A DNA stretch of 64,000 bases from Kuschelorhynchus macadamiae (lineage: Eukaryota; Arthropoda; Insecta; Coleoptera; Curculionidae). This document shows positions 20,551 to 34,549 of the stretch, piece after piece. The stretch's first letter is position 1, and every line of letters begins with the position of its first letter. The notes beneath the pieces were generated by a model. The model was not told the origin of the DNA. It was given only the letters and a program-made list of their open reading frames with translations, and searched no databases. The stretch lies in contig JAUTXW010000952.1 of the NCBI GenBank assembly GCA_030620095.1, positions 516,001 through 580,000 of the forward strand, in the 5' to 3' direction. Position numbers and translations under genes: made by a program.

Positions 20551-22643
20551 TACAGGGTACATTTTCGGCACTTTTGCAGGGTATCTCCCTTACTTTTAAA
20601 GATTGACGGTTGCGGGTTTCGCGGTTTTTTTGTGAAATTAAAGATGGCGCCAGCACAATTTTCCTAGCTCTTTTACTTCTTGATATACAGGACGTTTTTA
20701 AAAATGTTGCATTTTCAGGCACCCGTCTAAACCCAGCTATCTTAAAACTTTTCTCTAGAATTCAGTGCCGTTTTCAGAATAAGTATACGGGGTCAAGTCA
20801 AAAAATTATCACACCCTACCTTATTTTTTTAAATGAGACATCCTGCGTATTATTCTTTATTATTCTTATTTATTAGCAATAATGTGGGTTTCTAAAAAAT
20901 ATATACATGTATGCAGTTATTTTGAAAAACAAGCTCGAAATTCGAAATTTTTAACATTTTCTTTTTTGTCACATTAGTAGATAGCAGGCTAAGGCTAATT
21001 TAATTGGAATAAAAAGCAAAATGTCAGTTTTTGCGGTTTTATCAGTTTTTGATTATTAATGAAATATTTTTGTTGTTTTGGTGTTCTTGTTTATTCATAT
21101 ACTATATTTAATTTACGTTTTCTATGATAATAGCGGTTTACGAAAATTAGGTTATGTTGGTTTGTTTCATACAATCTAATGAAAATCCCCAAGAAACTTG
21201 GAAATTATATTTACAGGGGTAACGGATTTTGAGCGCTATAGTTAGGATAATATCTTAGGAGTCCTTTTTGTTCATATTGTATATATTTGCCCGCTTTAAA
21301 CCAAGTTTAGTGTAGAGCACGGATCATTTATCCAGCCCCGTTCCAAAGCATATACCCCAAACAAGATAGAGAGAGAAAAGAAATAAACGTATTCGATTAT
21401 GTAGAAGTAACGCCTTCATCTCCTTGCCAGCAAATAGAGGAAGCAGCTGGTGTACCCAAGTCTGATACTGAAAGAATTTATCAAAAATATAAGTATCACC
21501 CATATAAATTCAAACAATAGTTCTACATTTACACCCCGGGATGCCTAGCGCCGATTGCCAATAGCGGGAATTTTCAATCGCCATAATACAAGAAACTGAC
21601 TTGCAGAATATCCACAACAAGGACGCTTTGACGCTTTTGAAGGAGGTTTCACAGCGCGTCGTTACCTAGACATCCTTGAGGAAGTCATTCCACAACTGAT
21701 GGAAAATGTCCCACTGGCACTTTATAATGACGTTTATCTTCACCAAGACGGTGCCCAAGCCACAACTCTGTACTTTTAAGGCCATTTTAGACGATACCTT
21801 TCTTTAAAGATGGATTGGTACCCACCGCCCTGTAAGATGGCCCCTCGATCTTCGGATTTTTCGATTTTAGATTTTTTTCTTATTTTTTATGCAAAATAAA
21901 ATATATAAAACACGATATCATCTTCGTTTGATTTTTTTGATTCTTTTGAACGCTGTTAGAAGAATAGCGAAAATGTGTCAATTTTGCATTCGGTGAAATA
22001 GCAGTCATTTTGAAAACCGCTTTTGAAAACTCCTTACCTTTTCAAAATTTTGTTTCTATTTTGTTTTTCGCAACTTAAGTGCAATTATTGTTTTGTTTTG
22101 AGTAAAATTCAATAATTGTATTATTAAGTTAAAATGCTATAATAAATAATTAAGAGTTGAGAATTAAAAAAGTTATTTTGAATTAAGTTTGAAAGTATTA
22201 AATCTTTAGTATAATAATTACTTATATTAATTTTGTTTTTAATACATTTTAGCTCTAAGCTACTACCTACTAATCGGACACAAAAGAAAATTTTGAAAAA
22301 TCTCGAATTTTGAGCTTGTTTTTGAAAATAACTGCATAAGAATAATATACAGGATGACTCATTTAAAAATATAAAGTAGGGTCCGATAACTTGTGATGAC
22401 CCCGTACACTTATTCTGAAAGCCGCACTGAATTATACGGAAAAGCCATATAAGGAACAATTTTCGCCTATCTATCTATATCTAGTATCTCCCTGTATCTC
22501 AAAAACCAAAAGGGTTATGAAAATTTTGCTTGCGCCATCTATAAAAACAAAAAAGTAGTACCCTGTGGCGAAAACCGCTACCTTCTATCTGTAAAAATAA
22601 GGGAGATACCCCGCAAAAACGCCGAAAATGGGATACCCTGTAC
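20551..22643 (+). mobile_element. Mariner-like transposon with ~400-bp inverted repeats
   Basis: The left arm (20551-20985) and right arm (22255-22643) are inverted copies. Shared words include TACAGGGTA, ATTTTCGGC, GGGTATCTCCCTTA, AGATGGCGC, GTATACGGGGTCA and GAAAAACAAGCTCGAAATTC. The 2.1-kb element carries a transposase remnant at 21350-21935. Inverted repeats this long are unusual for the mariner group. Confidence 0.7.
21350..21935 (+). pseudogene. Mariner-like transposase, decayed
   Basis: Visible blocks in shifting frames: FDYVEVTPSSPCQQIEEAAG and TERIYQKYKYHPYKF (helix-turn-helix region, 21400-21520), WQAEYPQQGRFDAFEGGFT-like residues (about 21598-21650), RYLDILEEVIPQLMENVPLA (21660-21720), then NDVYLHQDGAQA (21727-21760), which holds the second catalytic Asp, and WIGTHRPVRWP (about 21810-21840). 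The part with the first Asp is lost. The third-Asp region (SSDFSILDFFL-like, 21850-21880) is recognisable. The reading frame is broken repeatedly. Confidence 0.65.
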
Positions 22644-23321
22644 AGAGATTTTGGTTATAAATGCACCTCTCTTTAAGTTAAATACAAAAGTTTCTCCATA
22701 TTGTACAATTTTTTAAATGTAGTTTTCGGATATACAGGGGATTTCTTTTATCTGAATTCAATATCAACTTTGTATATTATATGCTCATCAAACGGATCTC
22801 ATCTTGCTGGTTATAAATATTGTTGTCAAAAACCCTGAGTGAATGCGATGAAAGGTGTTAGAGAGACAGATAACATTTCGCCACATAGTGGACATTGGGA
22901 ATACATTGCTTCTTCTGGCAGGGCTTTTCTTAAATTTCTCAGGTGTCTTTAAAGATAAAGCAGCAAGAATAATCCCATTTGATGGATATGTAATATACAG
23001 AGTTTTACATTTAAATAACTAAAGTTGTTATTGACTTCAGAAAAATGAATCACCCTGTATATTGCAAACTACACTCTCCAATTCAGGCTTCCCATATCTG
23101 GAAAAATCTGTAACACCAAAAATCCTGATATTTTATTTGAAACGTAGCAGAAACCTAATAAGGAAACTTTGTAAGATTTTCCTTATTGGGGCACTTGGTA
23201 ACCCATAAATAAATGTTTACCAAAAAAATACACTTAATAGATACTCTAATTTAAACAAAGAATATTGTAACACTAAAAGAAAAATGCATTTTGATATAAA
23301 AACAAACAAAAAAAAACTAAC
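22644..23321. other. Repeat-derived DNA without a gene
   Basis: Contains ATATACAGGGGATTTC (22732) and AATCACCCTGTATATTGC (23045), the outward-facing tips of a mariner-type non-autonomous element of about 320 bp. No coding sequence. Confidence 0.4.
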
Positions 23322-23663
23322 CAAAAATCGTTTTATAACTTTCGGACTTTGTAAATTCTTTTTAACATTTGACGACAATCTGGAGTACCAGTTCCAAATA
23401 CCATTGGCGACTGGTGGTGAGTGTAGCACAGTTAAATTTGGTTTTGAATTCCTTGTGCTTGGCTCCTTCTTAGACGGCTCGGGATTGCTCTTGAGAGTTT
23501 CGCTTATTCTTCTACATGGTTCCGATATTTTTCTTACAGGAACATTCTGACTCTCAGGGTCTGAATTTCGATTGTTAATTAGAGCTCTACCTTCAGATTC
23601 GCTGAATGAGTGCAGACGATGAAAGAACGTTTTCCTTTGTCGAAGACCGGGTGATGGATCCAT
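23322..23663 (-). CDS. Candidate first coding exon (114 codons), unknown protein
   Basis: ATG at 23663 has G at -3 and G at +4. The exon reads MDPSPGLRQRKTFFHRLHSF, then a Ser/Pro/Lys-rich low-complexity stretch (PEPSKKEPSTRNSKPN), then VANGIWNWYSRLSSNVKKNL and ends VIKRFL. A donor G|GTTAGT follows at 23321-23316, leaving phase 0. The frame continues open for 34 hydrophobic, A/T-rich codons past the donor, which reads like intron. Composition is clearly richer in G+C than the flanks, as expected for real coding DNA. There is no signal peptide. An in-frame stop lies 9-7 bases upstream of the ATG, so the ATG is the start of the frame. A CACGTG E-box lies upstream at 23704-23709. Family not recognised. 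Confidence 0.45.
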
Positions 23664-25007
23664 TTCTTATAAGAGTTTAGTACATTCCTGTATTTTCTCA
23701 ATGCACGTGAGTAAAATTATTGTTTTAAATTTTATTTAGCGCTTTAAATTACAATCAAGGACTTGGCTGTTAAAATAATATTGGCAATGTTCGAATTTAC
23801 TACTCCTAATGTAACTTAAATATTCAGGTGCGTATTTATAAAAAAAACAGAGGGACTAGGAGAAAGTGATTGTACACTTTAATCTGATAAATTAGCGTTC
23901 TGAAAATGCATTACTATTGTACAAAAAGCATGGTGCATGTTTACAATAATTTTTCAGTTCATTTATTAGCATAATTTAGGCTTTACAATGTCACATGCAG
24001 GAGGTATAATATTCACAGCCACCAGAGAAATACAAACACAAATAATACTGATAACAATTAACTTGATCTTGCTAGTTGACCTTATCCTTATGACTTGTTT
24101 ATATCCATACATATTAAGTAATTGTCACCTATAACATACGTAGTTGTAAAATGCATTGTTATGATGTCCATTAGGTTGTCCGCTACAAGAAAGGTGACCA
24201 AATTAAAATATTAAATTAATCTTAAGTTTAATTTATAGTGCAGTTATTTATATAAATTTTTAAACATAATCTTTCTGGTCTATAAATTACAAACAAATCC
24301 TATGCTGAAACTGACGTAAGTTAGGTGCAAAAATATTATACTGGCTTCCGGCTTGGTCAATTTGCCAACTTCCTTGTTAACGCGGATATTGTTACTGTCC
24401 GTGCATTTTTCTTCTTGGACCGGAAATTTTTGAAATTTGTGTTTTTTGACCTTCGAAGCGCTCTAGCTCGGTAACGGACGTCGGGAAAATACGCTTCTAT
24501 GGGGTAGAGGATACAAGGGCGCTTATATAAGGTTATATAAGCCGATAGTGGCGTCTGATAGGGACACTCTTTTATAAACCGCGATTATTCAAAATGCAGG
24601 TTGCTATGGTTAATTTTTCGGAATGGGAAAATTTTTTTTCGGATTTCTCATCCAAAAATCTCGGAAAGCTCGTTAACGGGCAATATCAGAGCACGGAATG
24701 TCACTTACAAAAAAATAAAATAGGGGAAAAAAATGAGGTAACTTTGAAGGTATTTTGCCGAATCGAAACCCTGACTGCATTGTCAAAGTAAGAAGGTAGT
24801 TCGATGGGGATATAAAGGAGATTTAAAATCAAATGATGCCTATACCTCAAATGAGGAGAAAACAGTCGAAATGCAAAAAACTAAAAAAACTGCTTCCGCC
24901 TTTTCAATTTTCCCATATTTCACTATTTTCTTTCGAGAAGAGTAACGTTGGGCGGAATTTTTTTATGAGATCCCAAATTTCACTCCAGGTATTTAAAAAC
25001 CACATCA
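23664..25007. other. No gene supported
   Basis: A plus-strand ATG frame at 24594-24791 (MQVAMVNFSEWENFFSDF and onward, 65 codons) sits in a more GC-rich patch (24340-24790) with two TATATAAG-like words at about 24516-24535. It has no recognisable domain, so I do not call it a gene. Confidence 0.35.
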
Positions 25008-25162
25008 CTTCGTTTACATACTGCAATTCTTTCTTGCAAGTTGCAATAGTCTTGAACAAAAGCATGCGCAGTGGCAAAACATTTGTACCTTTTGTCAAAC
25101 TGCGCATGCCTTTGTTCAAGACTATTGCATATTTCAAAGAATTGCAGCATGTAAAACGGCCT
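25008..25162. mobile_element. Near-palindromic MITE, copy 2
   Basis: Same family as 20241-20402: GCAATTCTTTCTTGCAAGTT, TAGTCTTGAACAAAAGCATG and the GTAAAACGGCC end. The left tip is worn (CGTTTACATACTGC). Confidence 0.75.
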
Positions 25163-26256
25163 TTAAATTACTCTCCCGTTTATACAGGGCGAGCGATTTA
25201 GAAATAAAATGGCAATGTTCTGTCCATATATTTCGCTATGGTTTCACGTTTGGTCCTCTAACATAGGAAGGGTTAATCTTAGGTGAGTCAAGTAAATACA
25301 CAAAGAAACGTCTATATTTTCTTTAGAGACTGGAGTAAAAACCAGTTCGATCAGTTTTAAAGGTGAACTTTGAGATATTTTTCAATTATAGCGTGCGCGA
25401 ATTATGTTTGCCGTTATCTGGACCTTCGTACAGTCTTACCGGTACGTCCTAGGATAATAAAAGATTAAATATATCAAAAATTCCATCTTTTTAAATAAAA
25501 ATCTAGTTTCGAGTAAAAATGTATTATTTTTGCATTTGCCATTGAACTTACCAATTTTTTAAGTTGGCCTGGCTCTGCCCGTTGTGTAGCTGACCTGTCC
25601 AGATAAAGTTATAGCAAGTATATTATATACGAAAGGTCGTTATATTACAAAATAATAAATACATGGATGGGGTAAAGCCTTAAAGGTATGTATATTTATG
25701 TTTTATTTATTAAGGGATTTCGCCCTTTTAGGTAGTAGTAAGCAATATTTGTTTGTTGCAGTATGTTTAATAACTGCTAGTACAGTAGTTCCAAAATAAC
25801 TGGTTTCTTCGATATACGCAGAACTTAAGAGTTAATTATATTCTTAATTCTTTCTTTATACCTATACGGCATTGGTTATTTAAAGTGTGTTAACTTTAGT
25901 ATGTTATATGGTTTCGTGTTATATATTTATATACGGGGTGTTAAAGCCACCCGGTTCAGAGTAGTGGCATTATCCAGTCAACAGCAACTTTAATTTAATT
26001 TTTGACACTATACCGGGTGACAATGAAACTACTACCCAGGGCGCCATTTAAAAACGGCTAGAGATAAAAATATGGAATTTAGTGTAACGATAGGGTAGAA
26101 TATTGTGAACATTTGTACCATAAACACAATTGAATATCGTTTCCGGTTTCCCCAGAAATGACCGCGACTTCATTATGTTAAATGTATATTTTATGTTTTT
26201 GAACTCTCCTAACAATTCTAAACAACTTTTGTATAATATAACTTAAGTCTAAAGTG
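25163..26256. other. Repeat-like intergenic DNA
   Basis: ATATACGGGGTGTTAAAGCC (25929) and ACCGGGTGACAATGAAACTA (26015) look like facing ends of a small element of about 120 bp. No gene seen. Confidence 0.35.
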
Positions 26257-26416
26257 TATAGTTTTCCAAATAAAGCCACGTAAAAATGTGCCATAATTAC
26301 CACTTAATTGTAAGTAAATAACCGTGATTGTTTTTATCCTGCCTACTCCGTTTTTCTATAAAATACAAATAGGTGAGAATTATGACACATTTTTAAGTGA
26401 CTTTGGAAAACTATAT
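26257..26416. mobile_element. 160-bp MITE with TA target site
   Basis: TAGTTTTCCAAATAAAGCCA at the left pairs with the inverse of the right end (TAGTTTTCCAAAGTCAC). Inner words AAAAATGTGCCATAATTA and AATTATGACACATTTTTAA pair too, about 45 bp per arm. TA flanks both ends, as expected for Tc1/mariner-type MITEs. Confidence 0.65.
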
Positions 26417-27579
26417 GTAACCTATATTTTCCTATATGTAAATTTAAAAAGATAATGAGAGAACGTCTCCTTCGATTGCAAAAATATCGGTTGATATGAT
26501 CGTGGTGTTTGCTTTTCGTGTTCTCAAATAAGTAAATTAACTTGACTTAGATTTAGGTTATATTTTTACTTAAATTAGTTAGAGCTTAAAGAGTGTCCAG
26601 CCAAAGTAGTTGGATGTCTGAATCTACAAGGCCCATTGTTCACCTCAGTTTATATTTTTTTTATTTATAAGTATTTATATTATTGTAATTTAAATTTGGT
26701 TAAACAATTAATGTATTATTATTAAGAACATTCCTCAGAAGAAGTAATCATTTAATGCTTGTTACAGACGCGTTTTAGTCCACTATTTAGATTCCCAAAC
26801 CTGTAAAAATATTGTAGATAGGTGAGGATAGTCTAAACAAAAATTATCCCAATTATCCTAAATTTGATACTCTCTGAGCCAATTCGGTCGGAAACTATAG
26901 TTAATTCTTTACCAGTGACATCTCGAGAGAAAAATCTTTATCTACACCAAAAATTATTATTCTTTGATTTAAAAAAAAACTTTTTTCGTAACGAATTCAT
27001 CCACAATTTTTGTATATGCATATATAGCTATTTAGTAAAACTCTATGCATATTATACAGGGTGAGAAGAAAATTATTGAAATATTTAAACATGTTAAAGT
27101 ACAAGTAATTTAGAGAAGTCTTATATAACAAGGAGTCACTCAAGGACTGCTTTGGCGTTACAGACGTTTTAAAATTTACAGTTTTTTGAAAAGGCAAAAA
27201 TATTGCAATTTAACTTTCTAAATGTTAACAAATAATCAAGTAAGATTTATTCCGTGTTGCCAGATTGTACGCTTTGAAATAAGGGTTATTCAATAGTTAA
27301 ATATTTTTTATTGTTGGGAGTATTTTAAGTAAGAACTTTAATTATTGAATTAATAATAATAGAATTAATAGTTTTGTATAATACAAATTAATAAAATATT
27401 TAGTACATTTCTTAAATTACACTGTTAGGTATGTCCCTCGTAAAATCGCAGTACTGTAGTCGTAAAAAAATCACCTTCCGAGGTTTTTTCTGATCTTTAC
27501 GTTTCAAGATCCCTAGACGCCGAAAAACATGTTTTCCTGATTCCGTCAGTATGTTTGTCTCTCGGTCTATTTGTTCGCA
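26417..27579. other. AT-rich DNA, no gene seen
   Basis: Includes a TACAGGGTGAGAAG mariner-type tip at 27055. From 27420 to 27580 a TATGTTTGTCTCTCGGTC stretch leads into the minisatellite array and also resembles material (inverted) beside the array at 44765-44790. Confidence 0.4.
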
Positions 27580-28295
27580 GTATGGCTAAAAACTACTTAC
27601 CCGATTTAATTCAAATTTTGGTCAGAAATTAAGGGTCACATGTGGATGACCTGATAACATGTTGGTACTTACACCATTAAGTTTAAACTTTCATCGAACA
27701 TTAAGGGTAATGTGGGGAAGACTAATATTTTGGTAAAAATTCAATATGGTGGAACAAAATGGCGTCCTAAAAAAATGTTATTTTGTTAAATTTTGCATAA
27801 AAATCGTTTATATTATTACATAGGAATTAACTGGTAACATTTTGATACGAACTCAAGATGGCAAAACCAAATGGCGGTCTAACGAAATACTTAAAAAAAC
27901 TACTTAATTTATTGATTTCAAATTTTGTGCAAGAATTTAGAGATAAACTGGTAAATTGTGGTACGAATTTAAGATGGCGGTTAAATAAAATGCATAAAAA
28001 ACCAATGTAAAAGATTTTGTTATTCAATTGACTTTAAATTTTGCACAAAAGTTGCATGTAATATAGAAATACACTTGCAAAATTCTGATACAAATTCAAC
28101 TTGACGGAACGAAATGAGGATATAATGAAACTGTTAAAAAATCGGTGTACGAAACTGCTTTTTCAATTTATTTTAAATAATGTTCAAAAATCAAGTGTGA
28201 TATAGGTAGAAACTGATAAAATATTAGTAGGATTCAAATATGGTGAAACAAAATGTCGTTCAATAAATATATTTGAAGAAAAGACTTTATATATG
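27580..28295 (+). repeat. Minisatellite array, ~107-136 bp units, orientation 1
   Basis: Degenerate units share AACTGGTAA-like and AAATTTTGCACAAAAATT-like words, with the block AAGATGGCGG/AAAATGGCG in most. The AACTGGTAA-like word falls near 27723, 27830, 27946, 28073 and 28209. The same family occurs inverted at 44345-44800 and 47050-47620, and as single worn units near 41460 and 56700-56890. It ends in ACTCCACTATTCCTAATAAA, which also recurs inverted at 56700. Confidence 0.65.
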
Positions 28296-29487
28296 TACTG
28301 CAAACTATATGCGGAACTAAATTGAGTCAGACTCCACTATTCCTAATAAAACGAAAGACTCATCACGAGGACAGTTCTGGGTAAAGCAAATTTACCGATT
28401 TTTAGACAGTATAGAGATAATTTTTTCTTAAATTATTACAGATTTGGTCTTCGGACGAGTACCCCAGATTTTAAACTTGACAGGAGATGGTAATGGGAAA
28501 AATTAACCGTAGATTATTTCGACCGATTTATCTCATAAACGACCATATTTAAGAACACTATCATTTACATTTACATCATTACTCTATCTACAATATTTTG
28601 ACAGATATACAGATAAAAAAATTGGTCCTTTGCATTTTTTACATTTCTTTTTAATTTGCGGAAGGTTTTCCAATGTAAAGTTTGGTTAGCTCAAATCAGC
28701 TCTCAGTGAGCTACAATTCAAGAAAAAAATGGCCTTATTTCTAATTTTCCTGAGGTCCTGCATAAAAAATATCTCTAATTCCTGACCTATTTGAAAATAT
28801 TTTATTAAATATATATTAAAATTCACTCAGCTCAAATTGAACAGTAAAAATAATAGGCGAAAGGATATTATTGCATTCCGCTTACGAAATAAAAAAAGCA
28901 CTAAAAATATATTTTTTTATTAATCACATGACATCATGGTATTTAAAATGTAAATTAAAAACATTGTTTAATTCATACATACCGTAACTGTTCAAACAGA
29001 CAATTGGCCGGCACGGATTGATCGTGTGTTTACTTTTGTGATTAAATACTCAATAAATCTAGCAGAAAATATCACGTTTCAGGATAATAATAACAGTGAC
29101 CAATTTGATTATATAATTCATTCCATCCAATCCAATAAAAAATTTAGACCATATAGACTATTTTGTGACAGGATAAGTAGTAGATAATGTTTGATAGTCA
29201 GACTTGCATTGTCTAGTATTTGTGCATTCTCCGAGTGGTGTGAACATTTTTTAATATGGTGTACACCTAACTCTAAAATACCTTTTAAATATTTATTTAA
29301 TATTGTTAATATGCATTATTTCTTTTAAAATACTCGAATTTATCATTAAGTATGTTTTAAATACCTTTCAATACATTTTCAGTTCGATTTACATACATTT
29401 AATTGTTTTCAATATATTTTTTATACCTTAAAATATCCAGAATTTTCTTCGGTGCTTTACGGAAAGCGGAAAGCAAAAACTCGGCGA
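28296..29487. other. AT-rich DNA, no gene seen
   Basis: No recognisable feature apart from a GC-richer patch near 29450-29500 (GGAAAGCGGAAAGC) just before the duplicated segment. Confidence 0.4.
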
Positions 29488-29908
<421 letters not shown>

Positions 29909-30169
29909 GTGTGTCCAAGATAAAGAGTGGATAACATTGGTAGATTGGAAACCATAAGAGCTACAGCTTGGGTTAAATTAGAGAAAAGGTGCTCAATTTA
30001 GTTTCCAAATCAATGCCGTTTACAAACCTAAAAAATTCCAAACCGTTCCGAAGAAATCCGACAAAAACCGAAGAGGTGCATTTTTGTTTTTATTTTTTAA
30101 AAAAAGCAGCTGCCAATTCAATAAATGATGCTAAATTGGATATTATGCTTACAGCCCTATTTTTAAAGT

Positions 30170-30370
30170 TGTTTGCATTGGAGAGAGAAGTTGTTTTCAT
30201 TGTAGGGCATAACTGTAGAAGTATATCGACAGAAACTAAGTAACAAAGTTTTTATTTTATAATCGTTTCTTTTAGTGCGAATTGTGAAAAATATTCGACA
30301 ATGTCTGAAGTAAAACAATTTAATATCTAATAATTTCTCATACAAAAACTTATGCCTTACATATTATGTA
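30170..30370 (+). repeat. ~205-bp direct repeat, copy 2
   Basis: Second copy of 29488-29692. Small differences include an extra AAGT near 30237 and a loss of five bases near 30310. Confidence 0.8.
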
Positions 30371-30377
30371 TATGTAT

Positions 30378-30520
<143 letters not shown>

Positions 30521-30760
30521 AATGTGTTTTCATTCCGGGTGTACATCCGTTCACTACTGTCGTTCTGAAAAGAACAGTTTTGCTGACGTTTCGCCAAAAT
30601 CACATTTGGCATTTTCGCAGCTTTCTTTCTCAAAATTTTGTCGGCGTCCGAATAGAGACAGTCTCAAAGTTTTCTATTCGGACGGATTGAAACGTCAGCA
30701 AAACTGTTCTTTTCAGAACGACAGTAGTGAACGGATGTACACCCGGAATGAAAACACATT
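30521..30760. repeat. Perfect 72-bp inverted repeat with 96-bp spacer
   Basis: 30521-30592 and 30689-30760 are exact reverse complements over 72 bases by eye. The arms begin AATGTGTTTTCATTCCGGGT and end GCTGACGTTTC. The spacer contains a second perfect 11-bp pair, CGTCCGAATAG at 30645 and CTATTCGGACG at 30674. The whole block lies between TA tracts. A worn piece of the arm (GTAGTGGACGGATGTACACC) recurs at 31495-31515. It is probably a fold-back MITE inserted in TA repeats. Confidence 0.85.
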
Positions 30761-30790
30761 GTATTTTTCCATCCGTGAAAGAGTAAAAAT

Positions 30791-30796
<6 letters not shown>

Positions 30797-30867
<71 letters not shown>
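30797..30867. repeat. (TA)n microsatellite, ~71 bp
   Basis: Uninterrupted TA dinucleotides next to the inverted repeat. Confidence 0.95.
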
Positions 30868-30871
<4 letters not shown>

Positions 30872-30917
30872 TATATGTCCTAAAATCTATTAACTAAAAA
30901 ATTGCAAAGGAAATCCA

Positions 30918-30919
<2 letters not shown>

Positions 30920-30968
<49 letters not shown>
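30920..30968. repeat. (TA)n microsatellite, ~49 bp
   Basis: Uninterrupted TA dinucleotides. Confidence 0.95.
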
Positions 30969-30971
<3 letters not shown>

Positions 30972-31117
30972 AATTTCGACGGGTTTAGGGAGATTGCCAA
31001 TATAGAACATTATAAGACCAGAGTAATCCGAGGGAAATTAAAAAACAAAGTGATTTGAATAAAAGGCACGAATCATTAAAACTACTAACAGTATGGAAGA
31101 CAATAAACGACAAATTT

Positions 31118-31367
31118 AAAATCGCAAAAACTCAAGCGCAATTAGCCCAACAACAACAGCACCATCCGGAAAACAACATAAATAACGACCACTGCCGCGC
31201 AGATATAACCTTCGGCCCCAGGTGGGGGTATAAAAGAAAGCGCAAATCGCAAAAACTCAAGTGCAATTAGCGCAACAACAACACCATCCGGAAAACAACA
31301 TAAATAACGACCACGGCCGCGCAGATATAGCCTTCGGCCCCGGGTGGGGGTATAAAAGGAAGCGTCG
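31118..31367 (+). repeat. Tandem duplication of a 126-bp promoter-like module
   Basis: Two copies (31118-31243, 31244-31367) share AAATCGCAAAAACTCAAG, CAATTAGC, CCGGAAAACAACATAAATAA, CGGCCCC and GGTGGGGGTATAAAAG. Each ends in a GC-rich block and a TATA box. The second copy leads straight into an initiator. Such tandem upstream modules are common in long terminal repeats of retrotransposons, but I could not define LTR ends. Confidence 0.7.
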
Positions 31368-31388
31368 CAGTCGCTCAACACTTCAGTC
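31229..31388 (+). promoter_or_regulatory. Two TATA boxes and one initiator
   Basis: TATAAAA at 31229-31235 and 31351-31357. TCAGTC at 31383-31388 matches the arthropod initiator, with the central A (31385) 34 bases from the second TATA box, close to the normal spacing. The downstream transcript would begin AGTCTCTATTCGG and enter the TA tract at about 31427. No ORF follows in the window. Confidence 0.5.
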
Positions 31389-31424
31389 TCTATTCGGAAG
31401 CGAGAAAGAAAGTTTCGAAAATAC

Positions 31425-31442
31425 CACATATATATAGATATA

Positions 31443-31474
<32 letters not shown>
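31425..31474. repeat. (TA)n microsatellite, ~50 bp, interrupted
   Basis: TA repeats with TAGA and TTTA interruptions. Confidence 0.9.
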
Positions 31475-31518
31475 CTGATCTTTTTAGAACTACAGTAGTG
31501 GACGGATGTACACCCAGA

Positions 31519-34474
<2,956 letters not shown>

Positions 34475-34526
34475 TAGATATTGATTATATATATATAATA
34501 TTATATAATATATAATCAATATCTTC
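34475..34526. repeat. AT-rich palindrome
   Basis: GATATTGATTATATATATAT is answered by the inverse at 34505-34524 (ATAATATATAATCAATATC). It would extrude as a hairpin. Confidence 0.7.
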
Positions 34527-34549
34527 AAAAAAAAAAACAGAAAATATTT

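Noticed and set aside
24594..24791. 65-codon ATG frame in a GC-richer patch
   Set aside because: No recognisable domain, no splice partner and low-complexity Lys-rich end. Not enough to call a gene.
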